From: Alphaproteobacteria bacterium | Lineage (GTDB): Bacteria; Pseudomonadota; Alphaproteobacteria; UBA9219; RGZA01 | Length of the DNA stretch: 64,000 bases | Assembly: GCA_033762625.1 (NCBI GenBank) | Contig: JANRLI010000011.1 | Coordinates: 1-64,000 of the forward strand | Reading direction: 5' to 3' | Shown: one piece after another, positions 55,186 through 63,283 of the stretch | Position numbering within the stretch: the stretch's first letter is position 1 | Layout: every line of letters starts with the position of its first letter | The notes under the pieces: model-generated | Database searches by the model: none | Seen by the model: the letters and a program-made list of their open reading frames with translations, nothing else | What the model was told of the DNA's origin: nothing | Program-made: the position numbers and the translations under genes

Positions 55186-56247
55186 ATGAATTTTGGATAC
55201 GGCATGGTTTATCCGCCAACACCAACCGCATTGCCCGCTGCTTCGCTATTGCCGCCGTTGCGGCCAGCGCCGCGTTTTTTCGAATTTGCTTCGCCATCCG
55301 AGAAGGTTGAAGCACACCGCAACGGAATAAGCGCCGCGCGCATCCGTGAATTGGTGCGGCTGCATGGTAATAACATTGTCATCGGGTTTGATATGGGAAA
55401 AACCAAATTCGATTCACGCTTGCGCGGCGTTTATACGCATGAGCAGGCTTTGGCACAGACCGAACTCGCAAGAAATAGCGCCATGCTCGAAGCCTATAAC
55501 GAAGCAAGGCGGCTGGGGGTTCGGTTGCATGCGTATCTGGGCGGGCCAGGCGGGCCAACCGGAGGCAGGATCACCGATGGGGAAATGGAGCATATGCGCA
55601 CATCCGCCGGTCTGGTAGGCATTGATACCAGCAGAAGTAACTGGATGAATGAATGGAATGATTGGGGTTGGAAAAAAGCAGCCCAAGAACAGCTTAAGGT
55701 TATTAAGCAATTAGGGTTCGAATCCTACGAACTGGATAATCTGGAACGCGATGCCCGTATCAGAGCGCCACGTGATGCCGATACTGCGATGAAAACCAGC
55801 GGATTAATTGATCTTTACCGTGAAACAGCAAAGTGGGATGGATCCTTGCGCTTGATGATGAAGAATCTGGAAGTCGAGAATCTGCAAGGTGTTGAGCAAG
55901 CGATGAACAGCGGATTGTTGAACCGCCGCAACTTTGCAGATTTCCATATCTCAGAAGAAAACAATCGGAGCCGCTGGCCTGCTATTGAACGTGCCTCTGC
56001 CCGGATTGGCATACAGCTAGCGCGTTCGCATGATACATACAACTATGCCACAACCCAGGCATATTCTCCGAGCCTGGAAGCGGATATGTTGCGTTTCAGT
56101 AATCTGCAAACAAATATTGCCATGCAGCAGCATCAAGAAGGATGGCGCATTAATGCGCAGGCAACCCCGCGTCCTGTCCATCAGCGCAGTGACCAAACAC
56201 CAACTTCTACCCCCGCGCCATTCGTGATGCACCGCCATACGACATAA
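55186..56247 (+). CDS. TIM-barrel glycosidase-like protein ending in MHRH motif
   Basis: A 353-residue protein. The Pro/Ala-rich N-terminus is not a clear signal peptide. Residues about 50-290 look like a glycosidase-type TIM barrel: NIVIGFDMGK, LGVRLHAYLGGPGG, and QLGFESYELDNLERD, the last resembling the acidic strand ends of GH114/TM1410 proteins. The C-terminal tail is Thr/Pro-rich and finishes APFVMHRHTT (56221-56238), the motif shared with the three genes at 44518-47818. The catalytic function is unproven. Confidence 0.6.
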   Translation: MNFGYGMVYPPTPTALPAASLLPPLRPAPRFFEFASPSEKVEAHRNGISAARIRELVRLHGNNIVIGFDMGKTKFDSRLRGVYTHEQALAQTELARNSAMLEAYNEARRLGVRLHAYLGGPGGPTGGRITDGEMEHMRTSAGLVGIDTSRSNWMNEWNDWGWKKAAQEQLKVIKQLGFESYELDNLERDARIRAPRDADTAMKTSGLIDLYRETAKWDGSLRLMMKNLEVENLQGVEQAMNSGLLNRRNFADFHISEENNRSRWPAIERASARIGIQLARSHDTYNYATTQAYSPSLEADMLRFSNLQTNIAMQQHQEGWRINAQATPRPVHQRSDQTPTSTPAPFVMHRHTT

Positions 56248-56538
56248 CGTATGCGTTTAAAAAATTATCTATTGGTGTGCTGGAATGAATAGTCAAATCC
56301 CCAATAAAATCCTCATTTTTTAACCACGTATCATTTTTGCACTTTGTGATACATGCAAATAACTCAATAGAATCAATAACAAACAGCAAAAAAATATTTT
56401 CACCAGTTATTAACCATGTTCATTAACCTGCTAACCACCGATACAAAATGAACTTTTGCCCATTAAATATATTTTAAGGGCTTGCGCTGATAATCACGTT
56501 ACACACAAGGAATTTTAGGCAATTACGTAGGAACACTA
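56248..56538. other. AT-rich gene-free region before the PG-binding trio
   Basis: 291 bp without a supported ORF. It is markedly AT-rich, with several direct TTAACC/ATTAACC words (about 56330-56435). It presumably holds the promoter of the 56539-58255 unit; no convincing -35/-10 pair stands out. Confidence 0.5.
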
Positions 56539-57153
56539 ATGCGTCGTCGTAGATATCCAAATCATAGTGGCCCTCGCGCTGGCCGTACGCCGCGTGGCAG
56601 ACCGTTTAGCCCAGAGGCACAAGCCGAACAAAATGCGATGAACGAGGTCATGAAAAAGTTATATGGCCCGAATGCCCGCCAGTTGAATCCGGATGGCATT
56701 GTTGGCCCCGCAACGAGAGGCGTTCAAGAGCTGATTGATAAGTCATTCCCGCCAGATCCCGCTAATCCAGGTGAAACCCGTTTGCAGCGCATGCAGCGCC
56801 TTAGCCAGTTTCTGGATACGCCTCAAGGCCAACAATTCATGGAACAGGCCAGAGCTAGCGGTGCAATGAACGATCTTAGCACCGGTGTCAACGCGCTGCC
56901 CGATACACCAAATGGCTTTATTCCCGGCACAGGGGTAGCGCCAGCGCCAACTGCCGCACCAACTGCCGCGCCAACCGCTGCACCGACAGCTGCGCCAACT
57001 GCTGCACCATCTGAAGCGCCAACCGCTGCGCCAACGGTAAGCCCACATCCGGCTGCGGTTGGATATACGGGTGAAGTTGGCACTACCGAATTACCTGTGA
57101 CACCAACACGCGCAAGTAATTTGATAACAGGACCAGTACCACCATCAAGCTAG
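56539..57153 (+). CDS. Peptidoglycan-binding-like protein with APTA repeats
   Basis: A 204-residue protein. A basic N-terminus (MRRRRYP) is followed by a PG_binding_1-like region (about 30-60): LYGPNARQLNPDGIVGPATR, where DGIVGPATR is the family hallmark. Residues about 134-170 are a run of APTA repeats encoded by 12-bp units. The C-terminal tail is GEVGTTELPVTP...ITGPVPPSS, shared with the next gene. There is no signal peptide. It is the first gene of a tandem trio. Confidence 0.6.
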   Translation: MRRRRYPNHSGPRAGRTPRGRPFSPEAQAEQNAMNEVMKKLYGPNARQLNPDGIVGPATRGVQELIDKSFPPDPANPGETRLQRMQRLSQFLDTPQGQQFMEQARASGAMNDLSTGVNALPDTPNGFIPGTGVAPAPTAAPTAAPTAAPTAAPTAAPSEAPTAAPTVSPHPAAVGYTGEVGTTELPVTPTRASNLITGPVPPSS

Positions 57154-57189
57154 AGCATTCATCAGGTTGGAACATTAAGGAGAGAGACC

Positions 57190-57528
57190 ATGGCCGTTAA
57201 AGTATCACCCGAATCCATCGAAGCCGCGAAAGCGATGCAGCGCATACTTAAAACGTATGCAGGTTATACAGGCGAAATCGATGGCAACTTCGGCGCATTG
57301 TCGAGAGCAGCCATGGCACGATTTATGACAGCCCATAATGGCCATATGCCCATGATGCCTCATGTCCCTACGGCAACCGCAACGCCATCAGCAACGGTAT
57401 CAGCAGCACCCAATAACATAGTAAGGCCAATTCTTTCTGGAGAGGTGGGCACCACCGAGCTTCCAGCAAGCAGCCAACCAAAGGTAGTAGACAATAGAAT
57501 TGTCGGGCCGGTGCCACCATCAGCATAG
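57190..57528 (+). CDS. Peptidoglycan-binding-like protein (112 aa)
   Basis: A 112-residue protein. Residues about 8-50 match a PG_binding_1 domain: AAKAMQRILKTYAGYTGEID then GNFGALSRAAMARFM. After a Pro/Thr/Ala linker comes the tail SGEVGTTELPASS...IVGPVPPSA, nearly the same as in the previous gene. There is no signal peptide. The ribosome binding site AAGGAGAGAG is strong. Confidence 0.7.
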   Translation: MAVKVSPESIEAAKAMQRILKTYAGYTGEIDGNFGALSRAAMARFMTAHNGHMPMMPHVPTATATPSATVSAAPNNIVRPILSGEVGTTELPASSQPKVVDNRIVGPVPPSA

Positions 57529-57580
57529 AAATTGAAATGAAGTAAGCAACGTCATCACAACAACAAGAGGAGAGTATAGT

Positions 57581-58255
57581 ATGCCATTTACAATTAAATT
57601 AGAATCAGCACCAGGTGAAGATCCAGCACGCGTAGAAGAACGCAAGGCAGCTCAAACAGCTTGGGGACAACGTCTTCAAACTGCATTTGGTATCCCCGAT
57701 GCCCGCCTAGAAAATGGCGGTTTATTGCTTGGTAACCGTGGCCGTGTCACGCTGACCACCGGACCAACTCCGGGAACAGGCCCTTTTGGTAAGCCAATTC
57801 CGGGCATAACCACGGACGTTCAGGCGTTAAACAATATCAATACTACGAATAATACCAATCGCTCTCCTTTCCCGAATAGCACTTCGGTTATGCAAGTTGG
57901 CGTAACCCAGCCAGATGGTAGCATTTTGTTGGCGCGTAGAGGCGTAACTCCTGGCACCCCCCCGGGCTTGACCGATGAGGCATCTACTCAATATTTTAAA
58001 GGGAAACTTGTGAATAACACCTATGTTCCAGACGGTCCTGCATTGACTGGCTCACAAGTACCAACTGGAACTGCGCTTGCTTCACTGAATCAAGTGTTTA
58101 ATACAGTGCATGATGCTGCAGCGCCTGCAAATTCATTGATACCTGGCCTTACCCAGCGCACCAATGATGGTAAGATTATTGTGGCAGATGCGAGTGCAAC
58201 GACCGGTACGCCAAGCGCAGCGGCACGCCGTCCAGCTGGCCCAACGGTAGTTTAA
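57581..58255 (+). CDS. Hypothetical protein (224 aa), third of the trio
   Basis: A 224-residue protein of unknown family, low in charge and rich in Thr, Pro, Gly and Asn. The first ~45 residues (VEERKAAQTAWGQRLQTAFG) are helical and may be a diverged binding domain. The rest looks extended, with PTPGTGPFGKPIPG and NINTTNNTNRS. It lacks the GEVGTTELP tail and ends PAGPTVV. It has the strong ribosome binding site AGAGGAGAG and a terminator just after. It is probably co-transcribed with the two genes before it. Confidence 0.6.
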   Translation: MPFTIKLESAPGEDPARVEERKAAQTAWGQRLQTAFGIPDARLENGGLLLGNRGRVTLTTGPTPGTGPFGKPIPGITTDVQALNNINTTNNTNRSPFPNSTSVMQVGVTQPDGSILLARRGVTPGTPPGLTDEASTQYFKGKLVNNTYVPDGPALTGSQVPTGTALASLNQVFNTVHDAAAPANSLIPGLTQRTNDGKIIVADASATTGTPSAAARRPAGPTVV

Positions 58256-58279
58256 TTACTGGTTGAGCTATAAAAAATT

Positions 58280-58311
58280 AATCCCCGTCAGGAAACTGAC
58301 GGGGATTTTTT
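58280..58311 (+). terminator. Terminator of the PG-binding trio
   Basis: Perfect 12-bp stem AATCCCCGTCAG/CTGACGGGGATT with a GAAA loop and a T-tract, 25 bp after the last gene. The A-tract on the other side makes it usable by the convergent DsbA-like gene too. Confidence 0.93.
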
Positions 58312-58341
58312 ATGTGTGTTTTTTATTATGCGCGGTGAAGA

Positions 58342-59055
58342 TTACTTCACATATTTGGCAATCGCCTTGTCGAAATCTTCGAAGGTGCCGATGCCGCTGA
58401 TGGTTTCCGCGCCGTAGTTAATCACAAAGCTTGGCGTGGCATTAATCTTGAACTGGTTTTCAGCCTGCATGCGGCGTTTGACCAAAGCATCTTGCAGGTT
58501 TTTATCAGCTAGACATTTGGTAATGCGTTCCCCTGGCAGGCCCGCCAGTTTGGCATATTGGGTAAGGGTTGCTTCGGGGTCTGCCGCACTATTCCAAGCG
58601 TCCTGATTTTCAAACAGGGTTTTCACGAACGGGAAATAACGGTCTTCCGGCATGCATTGCGAAAGCTGCGCGGCTTTCAATGCCATGGCATTCAGTGGGA
58701 AGTCACGGTAGATAAGCTTGACCTTGCCGGTGGAGATATATTTTTTGACCACTTCCGGCAAAATATCCTTATGGAAATGTGCGCAATGCGAGCAGTTGAG
58801 CGATGCGTATTCGATAATGGTCACGGGTGCTGACGCATTCCCCATAACGTGTTCGGTTAAAATGTCACCGGTTTTAACGACGTGATCGGTGGTTTCTTTT
58901 TTTGCCACATCCTGCTTCATGGTTTCAATTTCAGGAGTTTTTGCTGCGGCTTTTTCTGATGCTTTTGCAGCCTCCTCAGCAAAGGCAGGCGATAAAGCGA
59001 GGATGGAAAGCACGAAGATAGAAAGGGGCAGAAGGGCAAAGAAGCGATGGCGCAT
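58342..59055 (-). CDS. DsbA-family periplasmic thiol oxidoreductase
   Basis: A 237-residue protein. A signal peptide (about 1-26, ALLPLSIFVLSILALSPAFA) is followed by an Ala/Lys/Glu linker. The thioredoxin fold has the active site Cys88-Ser-His-Cys91 in EYASLNCSHCAHFH, and the cis-Pro loop lies in ATPSFVINYG. It is the Com1/DsbA-like type common in alphaproteobacteria. Position next to DUF721 and mutY is the usual alphaproteobacterial order. Confidence 0.93.
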   Translation of the reverse strand: MRHRFFALLPLSIFVLSILALSPAFAEEAAKASEKAAAKTPEIETMKQDVAKKETTDHVVKTGDILTEHVMGNASAPVTIIEYASLNCSHCAHFHKDILPEVVKKYISTGKVKLIYRDFPLNAMALKAAQLSQCMPEDRYFPFVKTLFENQDAWNSAADPEATLTQYAKLAGLPGERITKCLADKNLQDALVKRRMQAENQFKINATPSFVINYGAETISGIGTFEDFDKAIAKYVK

Positions 59056-59154
59056 TTCATATCCTTTTAGGTGGAGAAATATGGAATTATATAATCGTAA
59101 TACTGTGGCAAGAGCAAGGCACGTATTACTTAGACGCCGCTCATATTATTCATA

Positions 59155-59198
59155 GGGCTTCGTTCACATAAGCTCACGGAATGGCGGTCGCCATTCTT
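59155..59198 (+). repeat. Dispersed repeat family 2, copy 3
   Basis: GGGCTTCGTTCACATAAGCT and the terminal hairpin AATGGC-GGTC-GCCATT. The loop GGTC is identical to the other copies, while the stem has changed on both sides. It lies between the DsbA-like gene and DUF721. Confidence 0.7.
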
Positions 59199-59220
59199 AA
59201 AAAAAGCCCATTTTGCCCGG

Positions 59221-59541
59221 CTACACCTTATGTTCAAAGATAATTTTGGTGATGAAATTATACCCCACCAGCTGATTGATACGCTCCAGCATTACGCCGT
59301 GCATCATTTGAAATTGCGGGGCCAGCGCGCCCGGAATACGTACGAATAATTTTGCAGTTTCTGTTCCTTCACTGCCTGCGGCATTCGGCATTAGTGTGAC
59401 GCCAACCGGGCAGGCATGTTCCGCCATATCATCACCGACAATGCTTTTCCAATGTTCCATCAACAAGCGCAGCACACGCCATTCAGGGCCAAGGACTTTG
59501 CCCGCCAGATTATTCAGCAGCTGTTGGATATGTTTTGCCAT
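59221..59541 (-). CDS. DUF721 (DciA-like) protein
   Basis: A 106-residue DUF721 protein. LNNLAGKVLGPEWRVLRLLM, HWKSIVGDDMAEHACPVG and LFVRIPGALAPQFQ fit the family, in which DciA loads the replicative helicase. Alphaproteobacterial members are normally ~150-170 residues and lie between mutY and a DsbA gene, as here. This one is short at the C-terminus. It is divergent from mutY with a repeat between. Confidence 0.85.
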   Translation of the reverse strand: MAKHIQQLLNNLAGKVLGPEWRVLRLLMEHWKSIVGDDMAEHACPVGVTLMPNAAGSEGTETAKLFVRIPGALAPQFQMMHGVMLERINQLVGYNFITKIIFEHKV

Positions 59542-59583
59542 CAGAAAATCTCTAACTGTGGCGTTGGCTTTTTGCCGCTTTCT

Positions 59584-59632
59584 ACGCTTCCGGTGCTCAT
59601 GTACTTAAATGTACACTCCGCTCCGGTTCTCG
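59584..59632. repeat. Dispersed palindromic repeat family 1, copy 4
   Basis: ACGCTTCCGGTGCTCATGTA, a short centre, then GTACACTCCGCTCCGG. It is between the divergent DUF721 and mutY genes, unlike the other copies, which follow stop codons. Confidence 0.85.
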
Positions 59633-59698
59633 AAAACAACAAAAATCCTTAGCCACAGCGAGATTTTGCATAAATTCTAATCCAGATATACTTAAACA

Positions 59699-60793
59699 AT
59701 GATTCGTAGAACAGGTCTTAAGCCGCCATCGCCCACTGCGCTGCTGCGCTGGTATGATGCACATGCCCGCGATATGCCGTGGAGGGTAAAGGGCGGAAAG
59801 CGCCCAAACCCTTACCATGAATTATTATCGGAATTCATGTTACAGCAAACGCAGGTCGCAACGGTTATTCCGTATTTCCACGCCTTCACCAAACGCTGGC
59901 CGACGCTGATGGCATTAGCTGACGCTTCATTGGAGGATGTGCGTCACGCATGGTCTGGACTTGGCTATTACCGCCGCGCCAAATTCCTGCACGAATGCGC
60001 AAAGGCGGTGGTGGCGCGTCATGCGGGAAAAATCCCACAGGATGAAGAAATCTTGCGTACGCTGCCCGGGATTGGCCCATATACTGCCGCCGCGATTGCC
60101 GCGATTGCGTTTGATAAAAAAGCGGTAGTGATGGATGGCAATGTGGAGCGTGTGATGGCACGGGTATTTGCGGTGGAAGAAAAATTGCCAGCCGCAAAAA
60201 AGAAATTGCATGCATTGGCAACGCAATGTTTGCCCGAAACGCGTTTTGGCGATTATGCGCAGGCCGTGATGGAGCTGGGTGCGATGATTTGCACACCAAA
60301 AAATCCGCACTGCATGAAATGTCCGTGGAAGAAAAATTGTGCGGCGTTTGCAAAAAACATGGCGCAACACTATCCGCGCAAAGCGGCCAAACAAAAGACA
60401 CCGCAGAAATATGCAACCGCCTTTATTGCGGTCAATAAAAAGGGCGAGGTATTGCTGCGCAAGCGCGATGAAACAGGGATGCTGGGTGGGTTATGGGAAT
60501 TTCCTTCAACGCCATGGGATGCAACCAAACCCAGCGCGGCGGCATTAAAGCGCCATGCGCCCGTAAAGGTGCGCTGGCAAATAGGCAAAAAAGCCGTATC
60601 GCATGTGTTTTCACATTTTAAACTGGAAACAGCGTTGCGAATAGGCCATAGCGCTGCCGCATTTTCTGCGGATAATATAAATAGTGGCGAATATCGCTGG
60701 ATGAAATGGAAGGATTTGTCCACACTTGCATTACCGACATTGACCCTTCGAATTGCAGATGCTGCGAAAGAATATCTAGAAGCGAAAACCTGA
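59699..60793 (+). CDS. mutY: A/G-specific adenine glycosylase MutY
   Basis: A 364-residue MutY that removes A opposite 8-oxoG, the partner of MutM (31880-32710). It shows MLQQTQVATV, the helix-hairpin-helix LPGIGPYTAAAIAAIAF, the catalytic Asp in VVMDGNVERV and the [4Fe-4S] ligands C-x6-C-x2-C-x5-C in ICTPKNPHCMKCPWKKNC. The C-terminal Nudix-like domain that reads 8-oxoG follows. The stop overlaps the next ATG by one base. Confidence 0.97.
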   Translation: MIRRTGLKPPSPTALLRWYDAHARDMPWRVKGGKRPNPYHELLSEFMLQQTQVATVIPYFHAFTKRWPTLMALADASLEDVRHAWSGLGYYRRAKFLHECAKAVVARHAGKIPQDEEILRTLPGIGPYTAAAIAAIAFDKKAVVMDGNVERVMARVFAVEEKLPAAKKKLHALATQCLPETRFGDYAQAVMELGAMICTPKNPHCMKCPWKKNCAAFAKNMAQHYPRKAAKQKTPQKYATAFIAVNKKGEVLLRKRDETGMLGGLWEFPSTPWDATKPSAAALKRHAPVKVRWQIGKKAVSHVFSHFKLETALRIGHSAAAFSADNINSGEYRWMKWKDLSTLALPTLTLRIADAAKEYLEAKT

Positions 60794-61539
60794 TGAAAAA
60801 AATGCTGAACATCATCGCGTTTTTTCTAATGCTGGCCCTGCCGGTTGCTGCGTTTGCCAATCCGCCCGTGCGCAGCTACCTTGATTTGAATTATGTAAAT
60901 GTGCTGCATGCGATGATCAGGATCGGCAAGTTCAAACCCGATAATACGGATTTTCTCGATGCGTACAGCATGGTTGCGCATTGTGATGTGGTGAAGGGCA
61001 GTTTTAACGATGAATTCCGCTGGAACCAGGCGCGTGAAGCGATGAAGAAATGGCTCGCGCCACGCTCGGGCAAATTCCCCACCCGTCTTGGCGTGCGCAG
61101 CAAAATCATGTTCTCGCGCTATGATAGTGATTCAAAATATTATCTGTTCTCCGAGCAAACGCCGATGCAGAAGGTGAATACCTTTCTGACCGATGCGCGC
61201 CCGCATGAGGAAGTATGCACCAAGCCCAATAATATCCTGCTGCCATCGCGCTTTCAGGTGATTACCAACAACCCTGTGACCTTGCCCGGCCTGCGTTTAA
61301 GCGAAGAACAGGCCAAGGATTTGCGCCAGAAGTTCGAACAGGCAGGGAATGTGAACCGTCTGGCCTATGTGCGGTTTAACATTGATATTACTGATGCCGA
61401 GTATATTGGCCCATCTGTCTTTTCAACCCAGCAAGGCGCCAATGACCGGCTGTGGAAAGTTAAAGCAACCATGCATTCCATCGAGTTCTTCTCGGACCCC
61501 CAGTACCGCAACCGCTTTTTCTACTTCGTGCCGTTCTAG
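60793..61539 (+). CDS. Secreted hypothetical protein (248 aa)
   Basis: ATG 60793 overlaps the mutY stop and starts a clear signal peptide (MKKMLNIIAFFLMLALPVAA, cleavage near AFA-N). The mature part is ~225 residues, with YLDLNYVNVLHAM near the start and aromatic-rich strands at the end (RNRFFYFVPF). It may belong to a domain-of-unknown-function family such as DUF4852, but I am not certain. It is translationally coupled to mutY, though no shared role is evident. Confidence 0.75.
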   Translation: MKKMLNIIAFFLMLALPVAAFANPPVRSYLDLNYVNVLHAMIRIGKFKPDNTDFLDAYSMVAHCDVVKGSFNDEFRWNQAREAMKKWLAPRSGKFPTRLGVRSKIMFSRYDSDSKYYLFSEQTPMQKVNTFLTDARPHEEVCTKPNNILLPSRFQVITNNPVTLPGLRLSEEQAKDLRQKFEQAGNVNRLAYVRFNIDITDAEYIGPSVFSTQQGANDRLWKVKATMHSIEFFSDPQYRNRFFYFVPF

Positions 61540-61572
61540 TTAGGTCAGTTTACCCACAGGCGCTGGATTGGC

Positions 61573-61587
61573 GTGTGCACTGCACAC
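61573..61587. promoter_or_regulatory. Perfect 15-bp palindrome upstream of phaZ
   Basis: GTGTGCACTGCACAC, 7-bp arms around one base, 176 bp before the phaZ start. Its core TGC-N3-GCA resembles the TGC-rich sites bound by PhaR repressors of PHA metabolism in alphaproteobacteria. The match is short and the link is inference. Confidence 0.4.
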
Positions 61588-61762
61588 AAGAAGCATAGAC
61601 ACCTCGCCGAATCGACAGATACGCTTACTAACTGTTTTTTTTGGTCAGTTTGGGCGGCAAAATTTGTCAAATCATTTTCCAATCAGTCATCGGCCAATAA
61701 ATACCAAAACGCGCGTTCGGCCTTATTTTTTCACATCTGTATGTTGTAAGGATTTTGAATAG

Positions 61763-63271
61763 ATGTTTTTAATCCCCCATCCGTCGCTGATTGACTACGC
61801 CAAAACCATTCTTCCAGAAAACAGTGATCCGGTTATCAGGGCTAAAGATTTCGTTCCGATTATCGAGCATATCCGTCACACTGCAGCGCCGTTGGTTCAC
61901 GCAAGCTCCGGCTTTATGCGTCAATCGACCGAGTTCTGGCGCGAGATGCTTGCCAAAATGGGCGTAAAAAACTTGTTCACGATGGCGCTAAGCGAAATAT
62001 GCGCTTCCGCTGCCGTTGCCGAACTGATGAGCGACCCGCGTATTGATAAGCCCGATTGGGAATTAAATAATGTTACAATTAAGGATGTTCCGGTTCGCGT
62101 TGAAGAACGCGATGTGATGTCCGATGAATTTTCCCATAATGGGTATGATTACAATGCCTTTATGGGTATGAAACATTTTGTCGCCTTTAACAAGGAAACC
62201 GGTGAACAAATCAAAACCGAAGGTGACCCGGTGATGCTGATTGCGCCCAATTCCGGTCATCCGCCTGAATACATCGATAAGACCGTTCAAGGTTATATGG
62301 AGCAAGGCAGGGATGTATATGTGGTCTATTGCCGTGATGCCATGGATATTCCGTTAACCGCAGGACGTTTTGGATTGAACGAATACATTTCCGGCCTTGC
62401 GCGCTTTACCAATTTCTTCCGCGATGTGGGTGTGCATGTTATTCCGATTTGCCAGCCGGGTCCGCCATTGATGGCGGCATTGGCATTGATGGGCGAGCTT
62501 GTTGAAAAGGGGCATAATCATATTTCCTTGCCGCGCACGATTGTTTCCAAAGCAAACCCGTATGACACGGATGTAAACCAGCAGCTTCCAAATAAATTTG
62601 CGCGCAGTAAACCATTATCTTGGTTTAAAAAGTTCACGCAAGCCGAAGTACCGCTGGGCTATGGCTATAAGGGAGCTGGTCGCAAGATATATTATGGCGC
62701 ATGGCAGATTGCATCCTTCATGATGGGTAAGCCCGATAGCCATTGGCGTACGCTAGGCGATTATAACAAGGCAGTAGCAGACGGGCATCATTCGGCCGAA
62801 CATAAAATCGGTAATTTTTATGGCAAGCGTTTCCTTGTTCCATCAAGCCTGACATGGGAATTTTATATCGAGACGGTCAAGGAGTGGTTTATTGATAATA
62901 GTCTTGCCAAAGGCACATTCCGCTTCACCGGAGAAATCTGCGGTCACGAATTTAAAGACCATGTAGTGGATCTTTCCAAGGTTAAAGGCCGCGATATGGG
63001 CGCATTGTTTATTGAAGGCGAGAAAGACGATATCACCGGTGTTGGCCAGGTAACCGCAATGTCGCGGTTGCTGACGGGTGTTCAAAAGCAATATTATATT
63101 TTAGTGAAAGGCGCTGGCCATACCGGCGTTTTTCGCGGGGATAATTTCGTCAATCATGTGTGCAAGCCAGTGGTTGAATTCATGCGCGCGTTTGACCGGA
63201 TGCCAACTGCGCCAGAACCCAAACTGCGTTCCGTGCCATTGCCTCAATACGCTATTGGCAAGGCTGCTTAA
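61763..63271 (+). CDS. phaZ: Intracellular polyhydroxyalkanoate depolymerase
   Basis: A 502-residue alpha/beta-hydrolase resembling intracellular PHB depolymerases. The block DVYVVYCRDAMDIPLTAGRF is followed by Cys230 in VIPICQPGPPL, the nucleophile elbow position typical of this family. GEKDDITGVGQ carries the probable catalytic Asp and KGAGHTGVFRG the His. There is no signal peptide. It should mobilise stored polyester granules; no phaC or phasin gene is in this window. A palindrome lies upstream (61573-61587). Confidence 0.88.
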   Translation: MFLIPHPSLIDYAKTILPENSDPVIRAKDFVPIIEHIRHTAAPLVHASSGFMRQSTEFWREMLAKMGVKNLFTMALSEICASAAVAELMSDPRIDKPDWELNNVTIKDVPVRVEERDVMSDEFSHNGYDYNAFMGMKHFVAFNKETGEQIKTEGDPVMLIAPNSGHPPEYIDKTVQGYMEQGRDVYVVYCRDAMDIPLTAGRFGLNEYISGLARFTNFFRDVGVHVIPICQPGPPLMAALALMGELVEKGHNHISLPRTIVSKANPYDTDVNQQLPNKFARSKPLSWFKKFTQAEVPLGYGYKGAGRKIYYGAWQIASFMMGKPDSHWRTLGDYNKAVADGHHSAEHKIGNFYGKRFLVPSSLTWEFYIETVKEWFIDNSLAKGTFRFTGEICGHEFKDHVVDLSKVKGRDMGALFIEGEKDDITGVGQVTAMSRLLTGVQKQYYILVKGAGHTGVFRGDNFVNHVCKPVVEFMRAFDRMPTAPEPKLRSVPLPQYAIGKAA

Positions 63272-63283
63272 TGTATCATGCGA

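Noticed and set aside
56943-57038. Short tandem 12-bp units as a possible CRISPR or minisatellite array
   Set aside because: The units are in frame and encode an APTA-type low-complexity linker of a protein. There are no spacers, so it is not a CRISPR array.
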